Shown: positions 10,445-21,019 of the stretch, in pieces
Numbering within the stretch: position 1 is the first letter of the stretch
Layout: every line of letters begins with the position of its first letter
Position numbers and translations under genes: made by a program
Origin: Sorghum bicolor
Taxonomy: Eukaryota; Streptophyta; Magnoliopsida; Poales; Poaceae
Direction of reading: 5' to 3'
Length of the DNA: 64,000 nucleotides
Assembly: GCF_000003195.3 (NCBI RefSeq)
Contig: NC_012871.2
Coordinates: forward strand, 42,512,434 to 42,576,433
Notes under the pieces: model-generated
The model's input: the letters and a program-made list of their open reading frames with translations, nothing else
What the model was told of the DNA's origin: nothing
The model's database searches: none

Positions 10445-11872
10445 AGTGTGTTTGTGCTCGTAGATCTAGGTTCTTCACTTGGTGGAGTCTGGGAGTTGTA
10501 AAACTCTTCCATGTTTTGCTTAAAGTGTACCTGCTCATAGAGACAAGGCAGAGATCAAGTGCATGGGCCGTGTTGGTGGAAAACACCAACAGAACCAAAA
10601 GTGTATTTATTCTTCTCTATCCTTAAGCATAATGAGCAAGACCAAGTTGATGGATAATAAGATCATGAGTGTAATATTTAAAACGTTTGTCAGATCACAT
10701 CGCTCAACCTAATGGAAAGATAATCTATGTATACTTATGTTTTGTTTATATCTTCCAAAGATTGAATGTCCAACGTTTTAGCTTATATGATTAGGAGTGT
10801 GGGATCACGAAGGTAGTACTATAAACAAAGATTAAAGGACTAAACATGTTGAATTAATTGGGTTGGTTATTTTAGAGTTGTAAATCATACATGCTTGTCT
10901 CTTTTATTCATGTGAACGCCAGAAATAAGGAGAAACTTATAACAGTGATAGTCACATACCTTAAGAAGTTACCTTAATTGAAGAGTGATGGTACAGTATC
11001 ACCTTGTGGAAGCTTTCCTTTCTTAGCGGTTGTGCATCGTGTTTGTGGCACCCTCCATGGATCATCTCTTGTGAGCTATGCCTTCCTTGTATAAATTGTT
11101 AAACTTTATGTGTCTCTCTCTTTGTCTCCAATGTGAGTTTATCTCAGGACTTCCCAGGTTCATATTGAAAGTTTTCCTGCAGGGGTTAATCCAACAAAAT
11201 ATCCAATATCTACTATAGCATACTATTGGCTCAAAAATCAACCTAGACACCATGTTTAATTTGATTTAGGAGGGCATTTTAACCTAAGCACCATGCTTAA
11301 TTTAAAACCCCTTGGTAGTAAGATCATCATTCCTAAACTAAGCACCAAGCTTAATTAAGAGATAAATGAAACTACTCCAAACCTAAACATATACTAATGC
11401 AAATAAAGGTAGCATGAGAGCATTATAGAGTTCTACTCAAGTAGAGATGAAGTAGTGTGATTAGTATTTAACAAATCGAGCATGTCTCAGAGGTAGGGAC
11501 AACCTACATAGCAACATGGCAAAGGATGTTTTTATGTAAAGTACTCCCCCAAGCTTGAATTTTGCAAAATTCAAGTTTGGATGAATTTAATTCAATGTTG
11601 TATGATGATTGGTTGGACATACGTTGTGTTTGTCATTCATCCGATCTTCTTGCTCCAATCCTGGAAAGGTTAGTGACAAGAATACCCGAAGGAATTTTTT
11701 TTACAATTATCCTTATATGCTCAACTCACAAGGTAATGTGGCAAATAATTAAAAGCTCATGTTATGATCTAATTAGTGCTTGTTTTAGGACACTAAGCTT
11801 GTCCTTGGGAAACCATTAATTTATGTCTGCGAAGTGGTTTCCCCTCCAACGCTGACCTATATGAAGATCAAC
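10445..11872 (-). other. Long leader with palindromes and a purine-rich tract
   Basis: Collinear with 47666-49070 of the element at 46117. It holds three copies of an imperfect palindrome (CTAAGCACCATGCTTAATT type) at 11241-11261, 11282-11302 and 11337-11356, a perfect 22-bp palindrome at 11554-11575, and beside it a polypurine-like tract (11544-11556). Near its gag-proximal end an ATG at 10512 opens a short frame (MEEFYNSQTPPSEE) shared with 49013. No convincing gene is seen. Confidence 0.7.
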
Positions 11873-12085
11873 TCAACGAGATCTGCAATATATATTATAG
11901 ACATATGCATCGACAACCACCCTTTTAAAGTTTTTATAAATAGAAAGGAAGAGGGGGTTGGAGATCCCGAATGTGGTGATGTTGGAGAGACCAATGGATT
12001 GTGAAGATGTTGCATATGAGCTTGGAGTAAGTGAAGTGGCTATGAAATAAATTCCATGCTCATTAATGCTTAGAGTGAAATCCAT
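11873..12085 (-). CDS. 70-residue leader ORF, unknown function
   Basis: The first sizeable ORF after the primer site; it starts MDFTLSINEHG and ends YCRSR. The homologous ORF at 47453-47665 in another element has exactly the same length and differs at 8 of 70 residues. I chose the inner ATG because the homologues align from MDFT and the sequence upstream is not shared as protein. I recognise no domain. A short hydrophobic stretch (ISNPLFLSIYKNF) is the only visible property. By eye, amino-acid-changing differences outnumber silent ones, so shared descent alone may explain the similarity. Function, if any, is unknown. Confidence 0.4.
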   Translation of the reverse strand: MDFTLSINEHGIYFIATSLTPSSYATSSQSIGLSNITTFGISNPLFLSIYKNFKRVVVDAYVYNIYCRSR

Positions 12086-12172
12086 GTGGTATGGTGAAAG
12101 TGATAAGGTGAGTGTGGTAAAAACGGAAAAGGATACACGGATGACTTGGTTCAAAACTAGCACAGCTACCGT

Positions 12173-12190
12173 TCCCCGGCAACGGCGCCA
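12173..12190 (-). promoter_or_regulatory. Primer-binding site, tRNA-Asp type
   Basis: The minus strand reads TGGCGCCGTTGCCGGGGA. Seven bases separate it from the LTR end at 12198. Confidence 0.95.
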
Positions 12191-12197
12191 GAAAGCT

Positions 12198-13477
12198 TGT
12201 TGGGGTATTTTAAACGCAAACAGAAAAATCCGCAAGCGCACGGATACCGATGTAGCCTTCACCCGGGAGTATTCCAGAGTATCGATTTTCCACAGAGAAC
12301 GTGAGTGTACTAATTAAGATCCAAGATCGCCCAAGGATAACTATATGATTATTTTTGGTGGGAAGAGAGGAAGTTTCCTGAGAGTTCTCTAGTTGATCTA
12401 AGAATCAAGAATTACTTCAAGATTATCTATATCGGGACATCAGAGCACTAACCACACAAAGAGATGAGAAGGGGGCTAGGAAGGTCCGACTACGGTCCTA
12501 CAAACACCGATCCGAACGTGGTGGAATACGTCGACCGTTAGGGCTGTCACTGCCCTAAGGCTACCACAACAATCCGCAGGATTGGGTGCAATTCCAGGTA
12601 ATTGCAAGACTAAACACCACGTCTAATCTATTAATTACTACTCTAGCGTTATAAAGACTAGAGCACTTGATGCAAGCTGGAATCTAATAAATAACTTGAA
12701 TGTAAATAAAAGTAATTAGAGAACTCAGGAGTTATGAGTTGAAGAACCTGGAGAACGATGAAGAACGAACCAGTTGCTGCAAAAGTACAATGTTGAGGAA
12801 GATCCGACAGATCCGGCTCCTCCTCCGCTCTCCTCTTCTCTCTCCCTATTTTCTAGATTACAACTAGAACTAACTAGAACTAGAACTAGAGGAACTAGAA
12901 CTAGAACTAGATGAACTAGAACTAGATCTAGATGAACTAGAGGTAGAACTAGAAGAACTAGAGGGATCCTCTCTACTTGGATGAAGAATTGAAACCCTAG
13001 CTTTGATTCTGTAGAAGAGGTATGATCTCCAGGGGCCAGGGGGTCTGGTTTTATAGTCCCTTCAAGTGAATCTGGGCCGTCGGATCAAACCGACATTGAT
13101 TGAACGGTTATTGTTGATCCTTTAGGTCGGTGGAGCAATATCCCGAAAGAGAGTCCTAATTGGACTCTGGCTGAGGGCGGGCGCCCAGGAAAGGAGGGCG
13201 GGTGCCCTGTCCCTGTGTCCTCTCGGCCTCCGCTTCGGTCCCGTGGTTTCTGGAGTCTTCTAGATGGTAGATAATTGTGCGGGACGTTAATATCTCTATG
13301 TAAACCCGATGTGTGGGCCTTTCTTTCGTATTTCCTGATAACCCCCTGCAGAAATAGACAAACACCAAAACTCGTGGAATTCTGTCAGATAAAACCCTAA
13401 GTCTAGGTGTTGGTTGCATTTAGATCCGTTTCTATGATTAGTTGATAGTTAAATATGAGCATTAAGGACCGTCAACA
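12198..13477 (-). repeat. 5' LTR (1280 bp)
   Basis: Same length as the partner at 6134-7413. It has TATAAAA at 13049-13055 and a pair of GC-rich palindromes near 13170-13205, upstream of TATA in the sense of transcription. ORFs drawn across it are not genes. Confidence 0.95.
13049..13055 (-). promoter_or_regulatory. LTR TATA box
   Basis: TATAAAA on the minus strand in GGGACTATAAAACCAGACCC, a context identical to that in the LTRs of the element at 25144. Confidence 0.7.
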
Positions 13478-14183
13478 CGTGGCTCGCAAGGCCGAGGCCT
13501 TTATAGGCTGTGCGGAACATCGGGATGCGCGCACTAGGGCCGAATCGATGGCGGCGGCGCATCCCGCGCGATGTGGGCGGGAGGTTAGGGATGACCCCTC
13601 CCCCCTGGGCACCGCCTGTCGGTGGCAAAGCGCGGGCACCGGGTGGAGCTGGGCCGCGGGGCCGCAGGCTAGCAGCGGGTGCACGGGATCGGCCGCGGCC
13701 CACGCGGGCGGTGCGCGTGCGGAGAGGGAAAAGAGGGGGTGGGCTGGGCGGTTGCTCCTGTGGGGTTTGGCCAAAAAGAAAGAGTGCCGGCCCAATTGAA
13801 ACGGAAATAATACCTTTTTCTTTTTATTCTAAAGGGGTTTAAAACAAATTTTTCGCCATATTTTTAAATCCAAATTTGATTTATTAACTTGAGGTTATTT
13901 TAAGAATTGTTTTCTTTACTACTTTTGGAAACAAAGCATATTTTCTTTATAACACCTTTATATTTTTTTAACTCAAATATGAATTAGTTTTCAAAAGGAG
14001 TTTAGTGTTTTATTTTTCCGAAAATAGAAAGGACCTAAACGTGCTTGCTAGAAATTTTGAAATTCATTTTTCTGTGACAAGCCAAAAAAGCTATGGTACA
14101 AAACACACATCAAATAAAACACCCTCCTCTTAATTTAATAAAAGTTTTAAAATTTCACATTTTTCTCATTTTATAATAACAGC
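13478..14183 (-). mobile_element. Old Tekay-like LTR segment, part 2 of 3
   Basis: Begins with the second CGTGG copy and carries on the GC-rich sequence interrupted at 6133. It then becomes AT-rich, ending where the plus-strand Tekay element begins at 14184. Overlapping ORFs at 13449-13842 lie on both strands of a GC-rich block, which is typical of composition rather than coding. Confidence 0.6.
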
Positions 14184-17100
14184 TGTAACACCCCAGTGTT
14201 ATGGTTGCATTGATCATGTGCATAGCATAAACATCATCATCTACTCAAAGCATATCATGATCATCATCTATCTTGAGCCATGTCATTCTTTGTAAAAATG
14301 TGTTTTAAATTGCTTAATTAGGCTTCCTATGCTTATGTTGGAGTGAACCATGTTTGTGTTTGTGCTCTATGTCTTGGTAATTAGTTTATCCATGCTTAAC
14401 TTAACCTTGGGAACAATGTTCATGTTGATCATTTCTCCAAAATAGTCACTTAAGTCATACTTACACAAATAGGCCCTAAAAACCTATTTTGCTTAATCTT
14501 TTAAAAAGTATTTCATAAAATGTCTGCATGTCAAAACTGTCTACAGCAAAGTTGTAGAAAATTTTATAAGGAACAAAAGTTGTTTTATGGCCATCTCATG
14601 AAAATGATCACAAATAGCTCAAAAGTGACCCACAAGGCAGATTTGGGGCTGTTTCCAACACTTTGAAAATTTTCTAAGTCGTGGAACGAAACCAGTTTGC
14701 TTGATCGATTTTAAAAACTCTATATCTCTCAATCCCGGCCGATCTAGCTTTTGCTCTAGTTGACAAAGTTGTAGAACTCGTTTGGGACTCCAACTTTGTC
14801 AACTGCATCATCCTCTAACTCAGGCTGGTTTGTGAGTTATTTGTTGCTGAAGTCGCTCTGTCAGTCGGTCATCGTGTTTTCTGAATCGGAGCCGAGCTCG
14901 CCGTCGTGGATGGTCAGAGCGCCACCTGTCTGCCAGATGTCGTCCGTACGCCGGCGATGGCCCCGCTCGTCAGCCCCCAGCGCGCGCATGACCTCCACGG
15001 CGTCGCCCCGAGCAGAGTGGACGCGTCCACTTCCGCTCTGCCTCGCCTCTCTCGCCAGAAACGCGGCCGCCGTGAGCTCCCGTTGCGAGCTTACTCCGGC
15101 GAGCTCGCGCGCGTTCCTTGCTGCGCCATTGCTCACCAAACTTCACCTAAGGCTTCGCCGTGAACCGCTCTCCATTCTCCACCCATCATCTCGCCGAGAA
15201 ATCCACCGGTGAGCCACCATTTCCTTCTTCCCCCAAATCGGGTCGCTGTGACCTTTTTCTCCGGCGAGCTCAATGTTGGGCTCCACAGAGCCTCTTGTCT
15301 CCTCTGGTCAAGTCGTAGAGGTAGAGTAGGTCCTTAGCGAGCGTTTGCGTCACTTGGTAGACGCTCTACCGAACTCTCCGTCGTCGTACACGATGCGCAG
15401 CGCCGCCGTGTTTCCGCCGGAGATGGGTGCTCTCGTGGCCAGCGTGTTCCACGAGGTTTCAAGCCAAGCCGCGTACCTAGGAAGCTCCGCCGTAGTCCCC
15501 TGGTGCTGTAGGAAACCCTAGGTCACGCTCTACCGGCCTGAGGGCTCCGGCGTAACGCCGAGCATCTCCGCCGAGCTGCCATCATCGACGGCGAGCCCTT
15601 TCCGGTGGCTCCGCCATGGGGAAAAGGGGGTCAATCGAGTCGATAGAGTCTGGGGATCACGCTGATGCCCTTGGTTTGGCCGGAGACCTCGCCGTCGCGG
15701 AGAAATCGCCGGCGAGAGTCGCCTCGGCCGTGAGGGAGAAGAACGTGACAGCCGGGGTCCACTGTCAGTGTCACCTCCTTCCCTCCTTTTCTTTTATTCA
15801 AAATCTGGATTTTTGGCTTTCTTGCAAAATCATATCTCCTGTTTTGTGGAACCAATTTTGTGGTATACCTTGAGATGGCTAGTTTTTAATAAAAATATAA
15901 AATGAACCATGTTTCTGGGAAAATAATTATTAAGGATTTAATCTTGTTATTCTTGGATAAATTCATATCTCTTGTTATACTGCTTAGTTTGCTCTGAAAA
16001 TTTTATGGTAGTCTCTGTGTGATACTAGAGTGCTTTGATAAATATTTCATGATTTTTGGAGTACTGCAGCTTTGTTATGTAATTTATGATTGCAATGTAG
16101 CTTGTTTCTTTAATTAAATCATATAAAATAAATGGTGTTTATGCTGGTGCTCTATTTTGGTGATAAACCTGTTCCTGGTATTCCTAATATGTAAATAATC
16201 TGAAATCTGTTGTTTGACATTATATAAGTCATGTTTCTGAATTTATGAAATGAACACCTTGGCACATGTTAAATGCATATCTTTAATTTGGTATGTGCAA
16301 TTGCTCTGAAATTTTGATGGTGATGCTTTGGTGCTATACTTGTACTTCTGTAATTTTTGTAGATTTTTCTGAGCACTTTGACTGGTATTTTGTAATTATG
16401 CTCTTTTCTAGAATTAATTAATAAATGCCTTGTTAAGTAAATGTTTGAGGGTGGTCATCTGATGTTCTGGTAACCTTGTGATATGCTTGTGCTCATAAGC
16501 CATATGGTTGGCATGGTTTATATTTTGGTTATGTCGTTAAATAATTAATTAAAGAGTTAAAAACTGTTTTGGACAGCAAGGGAGTAATTTAACTTTTGCT
16601 TGATGATAACTTGACTTCCTGGGAAACTTGTCTAAACCAAAGTTGTTGTAAACTTATTGAACTAGCTGTGGTTTAAATTTGAGGTCATTTGGCCTAGTAG
16701 TTTAGAAGTTATAGCTGTTCCAAGTTAGGTTCCAGGAAATGGGTACTCTCTGTTTTTCTGGAGCAGAACCTGGAACTTTGTTTAAATGACTGATTTAATG
16801 TATGAATCTTGCTGTGATGTTTTAAGATGATTTGTAGACAATTTCATAAGATTTGCAGTATGTCTTCACTTATGTTTGTGGGATCTGCCTAGCATTAGTT
16901 ATGATTTATTTACTGAGCTACTCCTATTTTATATTGCTTGTTGTTTTAGTATCATGATAGGTTTTGGGCTAAGTTAACTTATTAACTTGTGTGAACTTGT
17001 TATAACTGTGTACTCCGTAAATGAGTGTCCAGTGAGTTACTTATGTTATCAAGCATTCATTCTTTTGTATGCACACCTTCTCATTCACCGAGCATGCAAT

Positions 17101-18758
17101 AGGTGCATCAGACGTGGCAGCCTCCTTCGATCTGCAAGTGTATCCCGAAGGCCAGGAGGGCAGCCAGGAGGTGGAGGTCCAGCCAGTCGGACTCGAGGAG
17201 CCCGAAGAAGAGGTTGAGTGCCCAAACCACGAGCCCGCTTCGTTCGTGAAAGGTAAGCCCCGGAGCATTCTAAGCCTCCCTTTAATTTTGGAAAGTTTAC
17301 TTAATATGTTATATCTATTGATACATTAAGTATAGGAGTTGTGATGAAACCTTTGCTACATTTTACTCAATCCCTGTCCAGATATTTTACCACTACCTGG
17401 TTATAGAGTTAGGATCGAGTAGCAGCTTAGCCATGCTTTAAGCGGTAGAAGTCGGGTGATATCCTGTCACCTGCGCGAGATAGGGTTGTGTCGGATCACG
17501 ATGGTCTATATGTGCTATCGTGGATGGAACCTGATTAATTTGACTTAAGCCGGGCGGAGTTTTGCAAGTTGTAGTAACTCCGTCTGTGGCAGCTAAGGAC
17601 CGATCGTTGTACGTCCTCTTGTCATGTTGAACGCATGCCTGACACTTAGTTGGCCGGATAACTCGTTCCGACCGCGAAGCCGAGTAGTATGACTCAGGCC
17701 GGAAGACCGGCAAGTATAAAGTGCGCACTACCGGAGGAAGTGCGGTGTGTGGGGGCCATTGGCGTAAGCCCAAAGGCAGGTGAGTTAAAATTCCTGACCT
17801 CCCTGGCAGAGTGGTAGCCTTGGGAGTGCGGCGCTGATCGGAGCCGCGATTCCTGAGTCGTACCAAAGGTGACTCGTTGGCTCTCCGGCAGGGGATGCTT
17901 GGGTGAGTGCTAGGAATAACCCTCCAGCTGGATAGGAATTCGATTCGAATCGCCGTCTCTCCCGGTCAGTGAGAACTTGACAGAGCAGCGGCAAACGTAG
18001 CATTCACTAATGAACTTGGTTCATGATAATGATGATAGCAAGATGAGCATATGATGAACTTGATATGGTTATTATTGTTTGTAATAATCAAGTGATGTGT
18101 TGTAGTACAGGTGCTAATCTAGTGATAGGCTGTTGATATATAAATATGATGCTCTTACATTGGGTTAGTCTTAAATAAGGCTTTTGGAAAAAATGTCGAG
18201 TCAACCAGCTCTACCTTTACATTTATTAGCCTTGCATGATCCTTGGTGTCTTTTATGTTTTACTAGACGGGTAAGTCTAGCTGAGTACATCCTCGTACTC
18301 AGGGTTTATTCCCACCTGTTGCAGATGACATCTTTTATGACGGTTTCTGCAAGACCTGTCTCCATCCCGCTGGGGATGAGGACTAACCGTTGGGCACGGT
18401 TCTCTAACAACTCGTACCTGTTGCTTTTGGAAGGATGGTGTAGACTCTGGCAATAACAAAAAGTTGTGAACTGAACTTTGGAACAAGTGTGTGTAATTAT
18501 TTTGCTTCCGCTACTTTGAACTTGGGTTGTAATAACTTAATGACTCCGATGTGGTGCCGCTTCGCCGGCAATGAATGACTATGTAACATTCGTTGTGTTT
18601 ATGTTAAACTATTACGATCTTGGTTTGTTGCGAGTTGGTTTGAAGTCCTTCGTGATTTCAATTGACTACCGAGATTATATGGGCTCAAGTTTGGAAACTT
18701 GATTGCTTGTCGATCGTTTCTATACTTGAACTCTTATAATTTGGTTGGTTCTGTGACA
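14184..18758 (+). repeat. 5' LTR of the Tekay element (4575 bp)
   Basis: Starts TGTAACACCCCAGTG and ends TTCTGTGACA just before the primer site. It pairs with 33698-38143. It contains a GC-rich first quarter (14890-15770), an AT-rich middle, an exon-like stretch ending in a splice-donor consensus at 17252/17253, and a second structured tract (17440-18000). Against the 3' LTR it has about 145 extra bp near 14613-14765. ORFs seen in the LTR are mirrored in the 3' LTR and are not supported as proteins. Confidence 0.95.
17249..17258 (+). promoter_or_regulatory. Candidate splice donor inside the LTR
   Basis: GAAAG/GTAAGC, a near-consensus plant 5' splice site at 17252/17253. It follows a stretch rich in Glu/Pro codons (residues such as VGLEEPEEEVECP at 17180-17220). 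The 3' LTR has GC instead of GT at the same place (36635-36645). Splicing is inferred, not shown. Confidence 0.5.
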
Positions 18759-18760
18759 GC

Positions 18761-18772
18761 TGGTATCGGAGC
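18761..18772 (+). promoter_or_regulatory. Primer-binding site, initiator tRNA-Met type
   Basis: TGGTATCGGAGC, one mismatch from the common TGGTATCAGAGC that pairs with plant initiator tRNA-Met. It lies two bases after the LTR end. Confidence 0.9.
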
Positions 18773-19575
18773 AAGTTCCGCATTATAAATGCAGCGTGTG
18801 AGTATTTAAAAACAAAAGAGTTTTTAAATAAAATGGTGTAAATCAATAATTAAGTTATGCCAGTGGTCGAATCCTCCTTGCCCACATAAGGACTATAGGT
18901 GGCTATTTAAGTACTGACTTGGGGGGTTTTATTTATGCATCTCCGGCAGTGCTCAGGTATGGATGTGTGATGACCGCACTATGCTACCCTGTGGTCTAAT
19001 GGTGGAGGTAGCTTTCATATGTGAATTAGCCACATATGTCGCTAGATTTAAATTATGCAACGTCGCACCTACGCCCTGGTAAGTGTCAGCTGTGAGAGCA
19101 TGATCGTCCAAACGGCGGTCTAGGGGAGTGTTCGCGGTGGTTTTCTGGAGTGGTTACATGTCAAAAACCATGGAACCACGAAAGAAACTTAATTGGGGAG
19201 CATTTAAATTCTCAGGTAGCTGTGGTGTTATTGTTTGTGCATGTTGGGCATGTACAAGCAATATGCACTTAGTTTACTGCTTTCTTGAGTGTATATTGGG
19301 AACTGTTGGGCTGAAATGAAGTTTTCTGCAGGTACTCTAACAGCGCGCGTGTAAACCGATAGTTATCGTATCGAGAGACGAATGTATGCCACCGTATATC
19401 CGTTAGAATATTAATTTTCTAAGTTTGTAAGGACGTACGGTTCGTGCATGCATCATGTCGCATTCATACATACATTCTGTCTACTCTTCCTCTTACAATT
19501 TCGTCCCTTTTAATTAAATAAATGTTGCTTAAACTAATCCACTTTTACCCATGGTAATCCTATTCCTTTCCACAG
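18773..19575 (+). other. Leader of the Tekay element, likely intronic
   Basis: About 800 bp without a supported gene. 19080-19150 resembles the leader of the old minus-strand Tekay segment (3400-3480). It ends in a pyrimidine-rich run and CAG (CCTTTCCACAG) at 19575, a good 3' splice-site consensus directly before an ATG. Confidence 0.6.
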
Positions 19576-20662
19576 ATGGACGCACCCGCTTCACCCCGTC
19601 CCTGTGACACTTTCTTGCGCGAGTTTGGCACTCCTACCCTGCTCTGGAGAGTGTTACACAGACTGTTGGGTATACTGAGCCACCTCAGTATTCTTGGTGG
19701 GAGATGGAGAGCACAGGAGTGATACAGTGGTTCGCTGTGCAGGGAGTTGTCCCTCCACATGGGGACAAGCCTGCATGGACAGGCTGGACTTGTAGCTCAG
19801 ATGGGCAGACTCCTTGTGAAGCAGCTCAGGTTGCAGCCCAGACTATCCTGCTCGATATTTGTCAGAGGTGTGGTGATGAGCTGACAGGAGGACCAGCGGC
19901 CTCCATTCCCCGTGCTGACCCAGCAGCAGTAGAGTAGAAACAGGCTGATGGTTGTGCTTTGGTTCGAGGCAGGGGAGAGAGAGCTGAGAGTTCTAGTCCG
20001 GCTATGAGTCTATGATGGCTGTGCTCAAGCTGATCAGTCAGCGAGAGGACACCTATGCACAGGTGATGGTGGCTGTTCGCCAGGCTCAGGAGATGCAGCG
20101 GAAGGCTGAAAAGCGTGCTCACAAGTTTCGGAAGCAAGCTAGACTCCTGGAGCAAGCTCAGAAGGACCGTAATGACTGGGAAGACATTGCGGAGTACCGT
20201 AGGCAGCAGTGGGTGAAGGCCGTTAGAGAGAGGGATCATAAGCAGGATCAGATGAGCCAGTTAGCTAGAGAGAGGGAGACCTTACAGGAGCGCTTGGTGT
20301 AGATCACTCGTGAGAGGGACACTACACTCCGCGTGTTGGAGAACAGGCGCCGAGCATGGGAGATGCACCGAGTTCAGTCGCTTGAGCGGAAGAACTATCT
20401 GCAGGATCAGATTGAGGCTGGTCTTGTGGAGATTCACCGTCTCAACAACTTGCTACACCCTATTCCTCGCCCTATACCCGTGTATCCAGAGGTGGGACCT
20501 CAGGTGATTGTGGCCGATGATGATGGTATGGAGGTTGATGGACCAGCAGCGGCTGCACCACCTTTGCACGAGGACATGGAGGACGAGGAGCTTGAGCCGG
20601 TTAGCGACGATGATGGAGAGGCGATCTTCGACGCTGACTCGGACGACGAGCCTGGAGTGTAG
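19576..20662 (+). pseudogene. Extra ORF upstream of gag, coiled-coil protein, broken
   Basis: A coding remnant of about 360 codons between leader and gag. It starts at the ATG touching a CAG splice-acceptor consensus (MDAPASPRPCD). A 1-bp loss near 19637 moves it to the frame holding YSWWEMESTGVIQWFAVQG and a Cys/Trp-rich segment. A stop at 19935 and a shift near 20010 follow. A strongly charged helical stretch (20012-20299, many RE/KQ/Q heptad-like residues) then runs through TAG at 20300-20302, into LENRRRAWEMHRVQ and an acidic tail (EDMEDEELEPVSDDDG). I do not recognise a named domain. It is not gag, protease or envelope. Its position suggests an accessory protein of this chromovirus family. 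Confidence 0.7.
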
Positions 20663-21019
20663 GGAGTACTGGGTAGTGTTATGTGAGGATCTTTTGTAGT
20701 GTGCCAGTCAGCCGTGGTGCTTTTGTAACCATGTTGTAATCCGGAACTTGACCTTGACTCATGACCTGTACTGTGATGGTGTAATAACTTTGTGGACCAA
20801 TGTGTAACATTAACATGTTTGTTATGTATGATGATGTTTTCCGTTGTGGTGCATATTGCGAGTATCTCTGTCATGTGTTGGATTGATGATGTTGTTTTGT
20901 GGAATTGAATTGTTGTGCCTTTCTGTAAATCTATTCTCTCAAATACTTTCAGGCATGAATATAAGTTCTTCTTCGGCAAACCATGTCATCATCAATGCTC
21001 ACTGACTGTGTCTTTACAG
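20663..21019 (+). other. Spacer before gag ending in a splice acceptor
   Basis: AT-rich, with repeated TGT/GTTG words. It ends CTGACTGTGTCTTTACAG immediately before the gag ATG, with a branch-point-like CTGAC 18 bp from the AG. This looks like a true 3' splice site. Confidence 0.6.

Larger units (their letters stand above)
6134..13477 (-). mobile_element. Athila-like non-autonomous retrotransposon (deletion derivative)
   Basis: Complete insertion with two 1280-bp LTRs, a tRNA-Asp primer site, a polypurine tract and a perfect CGTGG target duplication. By eye the LTRs differ at about 20 of 1280 positions (about 1.6%), so it is fairly recent. Inside are a long leader, a zinc-knuckle remnant of gag, and a damaged double-protease frame, but no reverse transcriptase, RNase H or integrase. 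It must have been mobilised in trans. It belongs to the same subfamily as 46117-52309 and shares its coding remnant with 25144-33425. Confidence 0.95.

Noticed and set aside
11241..11356. Regularly spaced palindromes considered as a CRISPR array
   Set aside because: Only three imperfect copies, with unequal spacers that are conserved between elements, in plant retrotransposon DNA.
12173..12190. Match to tRNA-Asp considered as a tRNA gene
   Set aside because: Only the last 18 bases of the tRNA are present, at the primer-site position. There is no cloverleaf.
13449..13842. Four overlapping ORFs up to 114 codons
   Set aside because: Continuation of the same GC-rich LTR block. Coding on both strands at once is not credible.
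14796..15212. Overlapping ORFs of 85-138 codons on both strands, repeated at 34164-34580
   Set aside because: They lie in the GC-rich part of the Tekay LTRs and are open on several frames at once, as expected from composition. No domain and no start context were seen, and the copies exist only because the LTR is duplicated.
17438..18003. Minus-strand ORFs (142 and 72 codons) in the Tekay LTR
   Set aside because: Antisense to a tract repeated in the 3' LTR, where the frame is shorter (37024-37338). There is no conservation of the protein.
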